A DNA stretch of 64,000 nucleotides from Nelumbo lutea (Eukaryota > Streptophyta > Magnoliopsida > Proteales > Nelumbonaceae), in contig JAKGHH010000008.1 of the NCBI GenBank assembly GCA_022828595.1, positions 4,958,728-5,022,727 on the forward strand, read 5' to 3'. Below are positions 24,261 through 36,518 of this stretch, one piece after another; the stretch's first letter is position 1, and each line of letters begins with the position of its first letter. Position numbers and translations under genes: made by a program. Under the pieces are notes generated by a model, which had not been told where the DNA came from, did not search any database, and saw only the letters and a program-made list of their open reading frames with translations.

Positions 24261-27200
24261 ATGGATTCTCGAACAACTTTCTCAGACTCCAATGATAACA
24301 ACAGTGGGAGTAGCAGTATCTGCTTCGTCTCCAACACCGAGACCTTGTCCCCGGAAATCTCTGCCCCTGACGTCACGGCCCTTAGACGTCTTTCTGAAAA
24401 CCTAGAATCCATATTTGAATCCCGTGATTTCGATTTCTGCAGCGACGCCACGATCGTAGTTGACGCTGGCCGCGAAGTTCCTGTTCACCGCTGCATTCTC
24501 TCCGCTCGAAGTCCTTTCTTTAAGACCATTTTCTCTCGTTCTGCGGGCAAAGACGGTGGTACCAAGTTCGAACTGAAGGAATTGACCAAAGATTTCGAAG
24601 TCGGCTTCAACTCCTTTGTCACGGTTTTAGCTTATTTGTACGGTGGAAATATCAAGCCATCACCTAAAGATGTTTGTGTCTGCGTCGACGACAACTGCTC
24701 ACATATCGGATGTCGACCTGCTGTGGATTTCATGGTGGAAGTACTCTATGCCTCTTTCACCTTTCAGATTTCTGAACTGGTGGCTCTTTATCAGGCAAGA
24801 GAGGGACCCTTAGTGTTCTTGTTCATTACTTGAGTTTTGATTTAAAGCTCTAATAACTGCCAATCATTAAATAATTAATTCTTCCAGGTGTCTTTTATGG
24901 GTTGTTACTTGAATTTCTAATTAATCGTGAGAAGTGGTCCTGTTGCTAGAATTCATATTACAGCAGTTAGGTTGCTTCAGCATTCATTCTAAATTTCTAA
25001 GGATTGTTCCCTTTAAGCTAGTATTTTCTGGATCACAAGAAACAGTGACACCCTATGATATATTTGATCTTCTTCAGCTAATTAACATAGTTTCTTTTAT
25101 TCTTATAGCATGGTTAACTTTAACTCATGAAACCGAACAACCTCTTAAGAGATTTTGTTGTGAAAATTTCTTAATCCACATGATCTTCATGTGGAGCAGT
25201 TATTTGTGTCTAACATGATATTAATGGTGGTATTTGGTGGCTGAAATTGAACAAATGATTATCCAATATGGTTAGGAACTCTCTTGCACATAGACACGAA
25301 ATGGTGAAAGCTTAAACTACCCTAATCCTGTATACTAGCTACATGGGGATAATCGTTATCTGTCAGGGATTATTTGTTTCTGTAATCATCTGAAATGAAA
25401 GTTAGATCGTGGAAGTATAAAGACATTGAAGCTGAGAAATAGGCAACAGGTAATTTTTTCATAGTTTACTTGATAGCAACTTGTATTTCAAGTAATTATT
25501 TTCCATATAGGTTCGTCCTGATCTAATGGAGAAGTTAGTTGCAGATGTAATGTTGACTTTACTCTAGGAATGTTTAGTTGACTAGGGTTGACCAACCATG
25601 TGCTGTTATTCTGATACACAATATTTATGTGTATTTCCCTACTTTTTGCAAGGATTAGTTTTGAGGAAAGTAGTTAGTTCAGAATTAATTGTCAGCTTGT
25701 TCTGGAGGATAAATGAAAGTAGAATTCTTCTCTTTCATTGCAGCGGCACCTACTTGGCATTCTTGACAAGGTGGCAGCAGATGACATCTTGGTGGTATTA
25801 TCGGTTGCATATATGTGTGATAGAGCTTGTCAGAAATTGATGACAAAGTGTATTGAGATTATAGTCAAGTCTGATACTGATATTGTAACTCTTGAAAAGA
25901 CTTTGCCCCATGATGTTGTTAAGCAAATCATGGATTCACGTATTGAACTAGGTTTGGATGGCAATGGTGGCAACATTTTCCCGGATAAACATGTGAAAAG
26001 GATACATAGAGCTCTAGATTCTGATGATGTTGAATTAGTAAGGATGTTGCTGAAAGAGGGACATACTACACTTGATGATGCATATGCTCTACACTATGCC
26101 GTGGGATATTGTGATGCAAAAACTACCACAGACCTTCTGGATCTTGGACTTGCTGATGTTAACCATAAGAACCCAAGGGGATTCACTGTGCTCCATGTTG
26201 CTGCAATGCGGAAGGAACCTAAAATTATAGTATCTCTCCTGACAAAGGGTGCCCGACCATCTGACCTCACACCAGATGGAAGAAAAGCACTTCAAATCTC
26301 AAAAAGACTCACCAAATCTATGGATTACTTAAAGCCCACTGAAGAAGGAAGGGCCTCTCCTAAAGATAGGTTATGCATAGAGATACTGGAGCAAGCAGAG
26401 AGAAGAGATCCATTATTAGGGGAAGCTTCAGTTTCGCTTGCAAAGGCAGGTGATGATCTGCGGATGAGATTGTTGTACCTTGAAAATAGAGGTATGTTAT
26501 TCTGATAAAGCCCAAATTTATCTTTCATTTCAGTATGTAATCCCTTATTATATGGGTTTGAACTAGACGAATTCGGATCTGCTCCTCACAGAGTGCGCCT
26601 CACACCAACCTCATAGCACGTTTCAGTCATGCATTGGGAACAACTTCCCATGAATGAAAATTTACAAGTATGGAGATGTTCCAGATGCACGGCTGAAACG
26701 TGCTGTGAGGCACGCTCTGTGAGGAGCAGATCTGAACTCGAACTAGACTTAACAAATTCATACTCTTAACAGTTTGGCCTTTGAGGAAGTTCATTGTTTT
26801 TTCCAAAAATATTGATTTGAGCATCAAAGGTCACTCTACCTCAATTGATTCGTTTCAAGTATGCACAACAAAGTTGTTATGCATGCTAACACAGCAAGAT
26901 GTAGATATATACCTTTATATTCTTCACCAGATAAATTAAGAATGTATAAGAAGTTGGCTGCAATGTGCAATTACCAATTACACAATGTTGATCTCAGCTA
27001 TCTGGGGTCTTGGGAGGCGTGGACTGGACACAGATTTAAGCTTTGGCGTATTTTGCCAAAGATGAATTAAGTTTAATATATACATATATATAATGACTAT
27101 TTTGGTTCTTGATTAAGACAGTATAGTAATTTTATAATTCTTAAAAAATATAGTTTGGAAAAGTATTGGATTACAATGATGATGTTTTTCCCACAATGGT

Positions 27201-30200
27201 TATCCATCTTGACATGTTATATTCTCTGATCTATTTAAACTGATAAAAGAGCTGTAAAAATGAAAATCCAAACTTAAGACAAAAAAGGTCAAATGTAGAA
27301 AGATTATGGGAGAGGAGAGGAAGTTCAAGCTGGCGGGGAAATGGAGACTAGATTTGTCCATTGAAGCAAAATCTTTCCTCTTTAAGCAGGGAAGGACAAA
27401 GGGGAAGGCTCTATTGAAAATCAGAGAAGGGAGCAGGGCGTCGATTCTCCTACCAGAGGAGGCCTGTGTGTGGCTGAAAGGTTTTGTAGATGGAGCTGTA
27501 AATTCTTTTCGAGAAGAAGGTAGGAGAAACTCGTTGACCTGTGAGAACAAGAGGTTCGAAGCTGTGCTAAAAAGGAATGGAAAAGGGTGGTTCATTATGG
27601 TCACCGAACTATTTGGTTTTAACAAAAAACAAGTGTTGTGTATTCCAAAAGGTATGAAGCGAAGAGGGTGGGCTTCTTTCGCTTCTAATCTTCAGGCTTT
27701 TCTCTTGGAGGTCGAAGGTAGAGTAGAAGAAGCCCCTGGCTCGAAGGATTGTTTTGTGCTCCGCTCAAAGCTTTACCCTGAAGTTTTGGTGTCCAGCTCG
27801 TTTGTCCTCCGACGAGTAGCAGTCGAAGAAAGGAGAGGGAGATGGGAGAAGAGGGTGGTTTTAGTGGCAGAAAGGGTGATAGAAGATTGGTCGAAAGTTA
27901 TAGAAGTTTTAACATAGAGGTTGGGATCAGAGGAAGATGTATTGTTGCTACCTTTTGCTAAAAAGAAAGCCTTACTAGATATTGGAAATAAGACTTTGTT
28001 CTTCAATTCTTTCCTTGTAGAAGGTCCAAAATTGAGCTCCAGATTGCAACAAAGTTGAACTCAGAGGCGACAGTTTTTGGATTAAACTTCTCGGTCTTCC
28101 CTTCAACCCTTGGAATGACCTTATTCTGGGGAAAATTACTAGAGCGATGGCTGGAGTTCTGTTGGAGGCTAACTTAAGTGACTTGAGAGTGGAGGAACTC
28201 AAGGTTGCTGGGATCAATCCGGAGAACTTGTCGTGGATCTTCGAAGTTCTCTCAGAAGAAGCTTGGCACAAGGTCTGGTTAGTTTCAGAAGTTGAAGCTT
28301 TGCTTTGGGGAAGACAACCAGAGGTTGAAGAATCTTACAAGCTCGCAGGGGGGTGTACACGTGGCCTTCAGGGGCTGGCGGTTAAGTCTGTTGAGTGTGG
28401 GCGTTTTACAGAGGAAGGGGAATAGTGGCAGGGGTGTCCCAAGTCTCGAAACCTTCCTATTTTGGCTTCTTTTTCAATTTTTTTTGAAGAAGGGTTGTGT
28501 AAAGATGGTGGCCCGTCCTATGCTGACGTGGCTAAGTTGGGAAAGAACGGTTCGCGCGCTAAGTCTCTCTTCGAACCGGCTTTAAGAATGGTCGAGCCGG
28601 TCAGGCTAGTGGGTGAACTTCCTATCAGTTTTAAAAGCCCACGTGACAACTTAAGTCATCACGTGGGGCGGGGCAGGCATGGGACGATGATAGAAGAGGC
28701 TAATCAAGGCTGGTTGAGCTACGGTTCAGATTCTAATCATGTTGATAGTTCAGATGATTGTGGGAGTTTAGGCAGTGCGGCAGTTGAAACTCTATCTAAA
28801 GGTCAGAACAACGATTCATTTAGCCTGGACTGTTTGTTCTTAGGGAATTCGGTGGGGGAAGGAAAGGTGGAGGGGGAGGAGCGGGTGTTTGAATTTAACC
28901 CATTACTGGCTGAGCCCCCCCTCAGTTCTAGTGCTTTGCAAGAGGCCGAAAAGGAGGTTGCTCGGGTTTTCTCAGAGCAGAACAAGGGTACTTCACAGAG
29001 AGGTACATACTTGGTTACAGAAAGGGGTCTTTGTGTTGATACAACGACAGGGATTTCCCTCCCCCATCTCTGGGAGACAGAGTGCTCTGTTTTCCCAAAA
29101 AAGAAAGTGACTACCTATCCTTTACCTTTGCTCTCTCCTCACTTCTCTACCTCAGGTAAATCCCTCAACTCTGTCAATTCAGTTTTGGATACTGATGAGC
29201 GCTCTGTATCTCTTGTACCAGATTCTCTTCCCAACCAAGAGTCGGAAGCCCTTGGTCTAAAAGCCACAATGAGTCTACAAGGGGGGGAAGTGGGTGAGGA
29301 ATCTTGCAGAGAGACAATAATTAGGGAAATCTTAGAAAGCCTCTTGGGTGAAGTGGAAATGAAGGATTTGCAGAGAGGGAGCCTGGAGGGGACAGACAGG
29401 GTTGTGGTTGAAGGTAAAGTGAGAAGGAACAAGAAACTTCCTAGGAGTGAGGAGAGTGCTTCTTTAGGGAAAGAGGAAACTTTTGTGGAAGAGTCAATTG
29501 CAGAGTTTGTGAAAAAGTTGGGGTGCAAGCTGAAGAACTCGAATGACCTAAAAGCCTACATGCAAAATAAAGAGGACAGCAAGATGAAGTTTAGAAGGCT
29601 GAGTGTAGTGGAGAGATTAAAAAAAGATATTGAGGGGGACAAGAAGTTCAAAGTGAAAGGGGTTAGAAGAAAAGGGTCTAAATAGTTCTTGGAGGACTTA
29701 GGGTTAAAGCCTTTAATTTTTAATGAGAATCCTAAGTTGGAATGTGAGGGGGTTGGGCAGCTTTAGGAAGAGAGCAACAATCAAAGAGGTAATTAAGAAG
29801 TTCAACCCGGATGTGGTTATGCTTCAGGAGTCCAAAAGAATGGATTTTGATTGCGGCTGGGCAAGGAGTTGGGCAGCTTTAGGAAGAGAGCAACAATCAA
29901 AGAGGTAATTAAGAAGTTCAACCCGGATGTGGTTATGCTTCAGGAGTCCAAAAGAATGGATTTTGATTGCGGCTGGGCAAGGAGTGTGTGGAGTTCTAGA
30001 GGTATTAAGTGGGTGGCTGCTCCTTTGTGGGGTTCCTCGGGAGGGATTGTGACCCTGTGGAAAGAAGAGATTCTCTTAGGTGTGGAGGAGCTAATTGGAG
30101 ATCACTCTGTCTCCCTGAAGATCAAACAGGTGGCCGATGGGAAGAATTGGGTGGCATTAGAGGCCTTTGGGATGGACCCTGGTGTGCTGGAGGGGACTTT

Positions 30201-33200
30201 AATGTAGCGAGATTTATGGAGGAAACCAACAATCCCAGACAGAGAGTGACAACAAGTATGAGGAAGTTCAACCAATTTGTGGACTCTTTTAATCTCAAAG
30301 AACTTCATTTCCTAAATAATAACTTCACTTGGTCCAACCTTCAATCTCAGCCAATTTGCTCTAAGTTGTACAGATTTTTGTTCTCAACAGATTGGGAGGA
30401 TCATTGGGGCAACCTTACTTCTAGGGCTCTCCCTAGACTCACTTCAGACCACTGGCCAATAGTTTTGGTCAAGGAGGAATTAAGAGGAGCAGGGCCTACC
30501 CCTTTCAAGTTTGAAAATATGTGGTTGTCTCATCTGGGTTTCACTGAGAAAATCAGAGAGTGGTGGGAGCAAGCGAACCGGTAGTTGATTGGGAGGGAAT
30601 GAGGTTCCACAAGAAACTCCAATACCTAAAATCTCAATTAAAGGAGTGGAATAGGCTAGAATTTGGAAGATTAGAAGAGACAAAGCAAGTTCTGGTGGAG
30701 CAAATTGAGGATTTGGACCTGAAGGAAGAGAGAGGCTCATTTGGAGAGGAAGAAAGGAAGTTGAGATTGGTTTTAAGGAGGAAGTTGGAGGACATCCTGA
30801 TCAAGGAGGAAATCAGTTGGAGGCAAAAATCTAAGTGTAAGTGGCTAAGGGAGGGAGACAGAAACACAAGGTTTTTGGCAAATGGAAGGAGAAAGAAGAA
30901 TTACATCTCTAACTTGGAAGTTGATGGAACAGTTTTGTCTCACCCGGCTGAAATTGCAGAGGCCCTAGTAAATCACTTCAAATCTATTTTTAGAAGGCCT
31001 ATGAATGAGAGAGTGTGGTTGGAGGGTTTGGATTGGCCGACTCAAAGTGTAGAGAAGAGAGTGGCTAGAAAAAAGATTCGATATGGAGGAGGTAAAGGAA
31101 GCAGTTTTCTCTATGGATAGGACAAAAGCTTCGGGTCCAGATGGGTTCACAATGGCCTTTTACCAGGATTGCTGGGATATCTTGGAGGATGATCTTGCTT
31201 TGGTCTTTGAGGAGTTCCACAGGAGGGGTGTAATAAACTCGGGATTGAACTCAACTTTCATTGCCTTAGTCCCAAAGAAGAAAGATGCCTCTCAACCAAA
31301 AGATTTTAGACCTATTAGTTTGATGACTAGCTTGTACAAAATCATTGCTAAGGTGCTGTCTCTCAGGATAAAGAAGGTGCTCCCCTCTATTATTGCACCC
31401 AACCAAAGTGCTTTTGTGGAGGGAAGACAGATCACCGATCAGATCCTCATTGCAAATGAGAGCTTGGAGAGCTTTAGAAAGTCAAAGAAGAAGGGAGTGG
31501 TCTGCAAATTGGATCTGGAGAAGGCTTTCGACTTGGTTGATTGATCATTCTTGGTGGTGTTGTTGAGGAGTTTTAGTTTTGGGAATAGGTGGTGCAAGTG
31601 GATCTGGGGCTGTGTTAGGACTTGCCATTATTCTATCTTGGTGAACGGGACTGTGGTTGACTTCTTTCCGACATTGAGAGGTCTAAGACAAGATCCTCTT
31701 TCCCCTTTTCTTTTCACCCTTATTATTGATGTGTTTGGGCGTTTGATCCATAGAGCAGACTCGAGGAATCTGATAAGAGGGTGGAGAGTAGGAAGGGAGG
31801 TTTCCTTAACTCTTCTACAGTTTGCAGATGATACTATCCTTTTCTGTGAAGGAGGGAAACTCAGTTGGATCCGGAATCTAAAGTTGACAATACAACTTTT
31901 TGAGCAGATATCTAACCTCAAGGTAAACTTCGACAAGAGTTGTGTGGCGGGAGTGAATGTGAACGGAAGAGACCTAAGGGAATTTGCAGATGAGCTAGGT
32001 TGTGCTATTACGGATTGGCCCCTGACTTACTTGGGCCTCCCTTTAGGAGATAATCCTAAGAGTGTCAGCTTTTGGGCTCCGGTAGTGGAGAGGTTTGAGA
32101 AGAGGCTAGCGGCCTGAAAGAGGAGTTATCTTTCTTTAGGTGGAAGAGTCTCTCTCATTAGATCTACCCTAGCTAAAGGTTTCAAATCTTTTGGAAAAAT
32201 TAATAAGGAACTTTCTCTGGGAGCCTGGAGAGGAGAAGAGAGATCATAGGGTGAGTTGGGAGGTGGTCTCTAGGTGTAAAACAATAGGAGGTCTAGGGAT
32301 TGGTAATTTCAAGAAAAGGAACATGGCTCTTCTGGGGAAGTGGTTGTGGAGGTTCTCTTTGGAAAGGGATAAATTGTGGACTAAGATTGTGGCTAGCATT
32401 CATGGGCTAGAAGATAATGGTTAGGATCCTGGAATCTTGGCAAAGGCTTCAGCTGCTTCTCGTTGGAAATCCATCCACAATCTGCTTCCAGTTTTCTCCC
32501 CTTGGATCAGGTATGGTCTAAACTTTGGTAACCGAATAATTTTCTGGGAACATCTTTGGGTTGGGGATTTTCCTCTGAAAGACAAGTTTCCTTCCTTGTA
32601 TGCTCTTTCAGACTTGAAAAATGAACCCATTTCTTCTTTCTTAGTCCCTTCAACTTCCACTTCGGGCTTTGGTTGGAACCTTGGCCTGCGTAGGGCAATT
32701 AGGGATACAGACTTGGATAGCCTAGTAGCTCTGCTAGCCTCCCTTGAGGGTGTCTTCCTAAACCCCGCTAAGGAAGACACCAGATTTTGGACCCTTTCTA
32801 GCTCTGGTACCTTTTCTTGTGCTTCTTTCTTTGAAACTTTAACTCAGCCTCCTACCCCCTTGGGGTTGTCCTTTCCAGTTAAGGAAATTTGGAGCAGACC
32901 TATTCCTCCTCGGTTGGGGTTTTTTCGTTGGGAAATTTTCCTAGAAAGAATCAACACTTTAGACTTACTCCAAAGAAAGAGACCCAATTATTGTCTGCTT
33001 CCTAATAGATGTGCTCTTTGTAAAGCTGATGGGGAATCTAGCTACCACCTCATGGTCTCTTGTAAGGTTGCTAAATCTGTTTGGGAGTGGGTTTTCTCCC
33101 GTTTTGGGTGTTCTTGATATCTTCCGGAGACTGTCCAAGGTTTGTTTTCCCCATCTTTTTTTAGGGTGCCTAAGAAGTGAGGGAAGACTATGTGGAGGTG

Positions 33201-35474
33201 TATTAGGGCAGCGGTTTGCTGGTTTTTGTGGGAAGAAAGAAACTCACACATATTTTCTGACAACGAAAAAACTTTGGAAGATTTGTTAGATCGAATCCTT
33301 ATAAGAGCGCTCCACTGGCTAAAATCTTTGGAGTTGTTTTTAGATTGTCCTATGGATGACTTGCTAAGAAACTGGAAAGAGATTGCTTTCATTGCAAGAT
33401 GCAAGAGGACTCTTTGTCCGTTCTGGTCCCCTCCCCCCTCGGGCTTTTTAAAGCTGAATTTTGATGGCAGCAGTGTAAGGAATCTAGGGCCCTCTGGGAT
33501 TGGATGAGTCTTCAGGAATGAGGAAGGGATTGTTACTGCTTTATTCTCTAGCCCTATTGGAGAAAGTGACTCTCTTAGGGCTGAGATCCTTGCAGCGCTT
33601 GAAGGAATTTGAAGAGCAAAAGATCTAAATATTAGCCGTTTGATTCTGGAAGGTGACTCGAAGGTGGTGGTTAATTGGTTGAAGACAGAGGACAGTGGTT
33701 TGTGGAACTTTAGCAATGAGAAAAAACAGTTCTTATTGGCTGGGTAGGGACATAGAGATTCAGTACAGCTGGGTGAAGAGGAGTGCCAACTCATTTGCGG
33801 ATGGGTTGGCCAAGCAAGTAGTGAATAGGGAGGCTGTTTTCTGGGCTAGTTTTTAATTTTCTTTGCTTTCCCCGAGTTTTTTGATTTTTGGGGAGCTAAG
33901 TTATTTTATCTCCCTTTGCATTCCTTTCCCTCTATTCTCTTAATTTAATGAAATTGATGTTATTGATCAAAAAAAAAATTAAACTGATAAAAGAGGCATT
34001 TCTTCTATGGCAAAACCTTTTTTGTGGATTGCACTAGGTTTATTCTTGTTTAAGAGGAATTCATTTTTAGGTTATAAATTGACCTACGGCTTTTCCAGCA
34101 GAAAATTTTTTTTAGAATGCTTTTGACAATTTCTACCATTATTCTGTTTCTTGTTTAAGAGTCAGTGCCATTCTGGAAAATTGACAAGTCCATTGTTTCA
34201 TTTTGAAAGTTGTGTTAAAAGGACAGGAAATGATGATCAAATATTTGGACTTTAAATGTTCGTCACTATGGTTTAGTTAAACCTGAACTGTCAATCTATT
34301 TATTAAAAAAAAAAAACCTGGACCGTCAATCCTAGAAAGGTGTAATCATCGAATATGAGAACTATTTGGTGGTACATGCTCCTACTTTATTGTCCAATGA
34401 TATAATTCAGTTATGGATGTGACATTGGCATTGCATGTTGAACCTCTAGACCATGAACTGCCAGCACCAGAGGCCTGATTTGATTTAATGAGCAATCAAG
34501 TATGCAGAGTTTCAAATGTGACCCTAGTAGGTCAATTAGTATGTATATTGGCAAGGAAAGGTGTGAATAGTTCATCAAGGCCAACAATCTTGAGACAACT
34601 GCAATGTATTGTACATCCAGTGTTATGATTTTCCACTAGTTCTTAGGCCTAATCATGGAACGTTGCCCAAAATATTTGTATTATGATTTTTGCGGTTTAG
34701 ACTACATTGCACTGATGATTGCATTTCTCTTTTTCTGTTCCCTCATTCAGTTGCTCTGGCAAAGCTTTTATTTCCCATGGAAGCACAAGTTGCCATGGAC
34801 ATTGCACATGTGGATGGCACTACGGAGTTCCCATTAACTATCAATTCCAGAAACTCACCTGCTGGCCAGAGGGCGATGGACTTGAATGAAGCACCTTTCA
34901 AGATTGAAGAGGAGCATCTAAATAGGCTGAGAGCACTCTCTAAGACTGGTAAGTCATTCCGTGTTTGTCCCAGTCCTTGCTCTGGAAGTGGCCATATGGT
35001 TCATTAATGTAGGCTTACTACACCTCCTTAGACATGCCAATTGCTGAACCGATTGGGCAATCCTGATCACCTTATGTGTGACTCTAATGTTATGTGATCT
35101 TGAATCATAAGTGTTCCCACTTCCCACAACCCGACATGTATCAATTCAGATTATATGGCGGAAATGTTAATCAAGCCGTGAATCTTCTTTCTGGTATTGC
35201 AGTGGAGCTCGGGAAACGTTTCTTTCCTCGTTGCTCAGAGGTGCTCAACAACATTATGGATGCTGATGATTTATCGGAGCTCGCATACCTTGGAAATGAC
35301 ACGCCAGAAGAGCGTCAACAGAAGAAGAGGAGGTACACGGAGCTCCAGGAGACACTAAGTAAAGCATTCGATGAAGACAAAGAGGCGTTCAATAGGTCCA
35401 CCGTATCATCTTCATGCTCATCCACTTCTATAGGAATGGGGAGGTCCAACAACAGGCACGCCACAAAGAAATAA
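24261..35474 (+). CDS. NPR3/NPR4-type BTB-ankyrin salicylic acid receptor
   Basis: Exons 24261-24794, 25744-26491, 34751-34948 and 35203-35474 join in frame to 583 residues. Intron 1 has a GC donor (cag|gcaaga); the others are GT-AG. The N-terminal BTB/POZ domain contains the C2HC zinc site Cys141-Cys146-His148-Cys151, followed by BACK-like, ankyrin (about 260-360) and C-terminal NPR domains. Arg427 in LLYLENRV corresponds to the Arg known to be needed for salicylic-acid binding in NPR1 and NPR4. DLNEAP (34879-34896) fits the DLNxxP repression motif of NPR3/NPR4, so I place it in that clade rather than with NPR1. Known role: nuclear co-repressor with TGA bZIP factors, released by salicylic acid. 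Intron 3 is 8.26 kb because it holds a LINE and a MITE. All splice sites look intact, so the gene is probably functional. Confidence 0.93.
26568..26739. mobile_element. Foldback MITE, GATCTGCTCCTCAC family, copy 2, in NPR intron 3
   Basis: The arms cgaattcggatctgctcctc and the complement of gaggagcagatctgaactc extend into a longer imperfect fold. gaactaga flanks both sides (26560-26567, 26740-26747), an 8-bp duplication. About 70 bases downstream of the exon 2 donor. Confidence 0.75.
27306..29685 (+). pseudogene. LINE ORF1 (gag-like), interrupted
   Basis: Starts at an ATG 54 bases inside the element: [20 protein letters not shown], typical of plant LINE ORF1 proteins. The frame is open to 27917, where a stop occurs. 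It resumes in other frames at 28147-28425 and 28462-29685. The middle portion ([13 protein letters not shown]...) is consistent with the DUF4283-type gag domain; the C-terminal part is charged, low-complexity and Lys-rich ([14 protein letters not shown]). The original product would be an RNA-binding protein of the LINE particle. At least two frame breaks prevent a full-length product. Confidence 0.75.
29723..33856 (+). pseudogene. LINE ORF2 (endonuclease, reverse transcriptase, RNase H), interrupted
   Basis: Starts [20 protein letters not shown], the usual AP-endonuclease start of plant LINE ORF2. GGDFN and TSDHWPI near 30190-30470 are endonuclease motifs. The reverse transcriptase follows: KASGPDGF (near 31126), [39 protein letters not shown] and the active-site FADD (near 31822). 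A zf-RVT region with [18 protein letters not shown] lies near 33010. The 3' end carries an RNase H-like part (LNFDGSS near 33460, [13 protein letters not shown] near 33645). Breaks include a 116-bp tandem duplication in the endonuclease, a TGA after ...AFDLVD (about 31542), and stops near 30584, 31120, 32117 and 33508. Confidence 0.85.
29753..29984 (+). repeat. 116-bp tandem duplication in the LINE endonuclease region
   Basis: 29753-29868 is repeated at 29869-29984 without evident change. As 116 is not a multiple of three, the duplication shifts the ORF2 frame. Confidence 0.92.
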
Positions 35475-36518
35475 GTTAAAGAGAAAACGCCCATCCATCT
35501 TTTTTTGTTCCCTGTAATCATTCTTTTGCTTTCTCCCTGTCTTGCACACACGCTTTCTCTGTAACATATTTTAACATACCTTTTGGACATCACCATGTTT
35601 AACGAAAGGAGTTTTGTTTTCCCCTGTTCACCTTATTTATAAATGTTTTTTTTTCTTTTTGTTCATCTTGTTTATTCTTGGAAAGATCATACAAACTTGT
35701 CATAACTATAATTGAATGAAATTGTCAAGTGACAATCAGCAGCTACATTTCGACCTCACAACCTTGTGTAAAATTCTATTACAAGTAATGAATCTGCTGC
35801 TTATTTTGCAAAAAAAAATAATAATAATAACTTTCACTGAAATTGTTCCAGGTCCAAAGATCAATGATTTTTAAAACAAACTATTCCCCAATAATAGACT
35901 TGCAGATACGCAAGCTTGTTGTGGTTCTGAGTTGGGTCGAGTGAAAATTCTTAGTTGGATAACCGTGACCATTCCATGGAGTGGAAATGGGTCAAGCAGT
36001 TGTTTCTTTCTTCCTTTCTTTCTTGGGTTATTATCCAAAACTTCCCTTCACTTCTCTTCTCTCTTTCAAGTCAAGGACGAGTTGCACTCCATAAATAACC
36101 ACGTAACATAGGGATTGGCAGAAGGAAAAATGCTCCTTTACACTCTATTTCAATTTTCAACTGCTTGTAAGGCCTACAAAGGGAAAGCAAAACGAATGAA
36201 TGAATGAAATGACCCAGAAAGTATATATAAACAATAAAGTATTTATACAAAAACAAAAACAAAAACAGATAATCGTCTTTCTTGTCAGCATCTCTGCATC
36301 TTCAGACCCTTCCCTGCTATACATAAGACCTGTGTACGTGGTTAGTAGTAGTACTGTTACAGGACGGAGGATACGCAGCACAAGCACAGACGCTTAAAAA
36401 CACTAAGGTGAACTGCGCATTACTACCATACCCATAACAATAAGCAATACAGTGGATGCAGAATTGCAGATTCAACCAACCAGCCGATCCTGTATCAATG
36501 ATGCCATTTTCCTTCCAA
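35475..36518. other. Convergent 3' region between the NPR and HSF genes
   Basis: Two tail-to-tail genes share about 1.04 kb. It contains AT-rich probable 3' UTRs and an aaaaac microsatellite near 36245-36270. No further gene is seen. Confidence 0.5.

Larger units (their letters stand above)
27252..33978 (+). mobile_element. L1-like LINE retrotransposon inserted in NPR intron 3
   Basis: The element is 6.7 kb, in the same orientation as the host gene. It ends in a short A tract (33969-33978). A perfect 17-bp target duplication (ttaaactgataaaagag) lies at 27235-27251 and 33979-33995. It holds a gag-like ORF1 and an ORF2 with AP-type endonuclease, reverse transcriptase, zf-RVT and RNase H regions. 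These are the parts of plant L1-type LINEs. Both ORFs are broken, so it is non-autonomous now. Confidence 0.93.

Noticed and set aside
33042..33794. 250-codon open frame on the minus strand within the LINE
   Set aside because: It overlaps the sense zf-RVT and RNase H coding sequence and has no recognisable domain; treated as a shadow frame.
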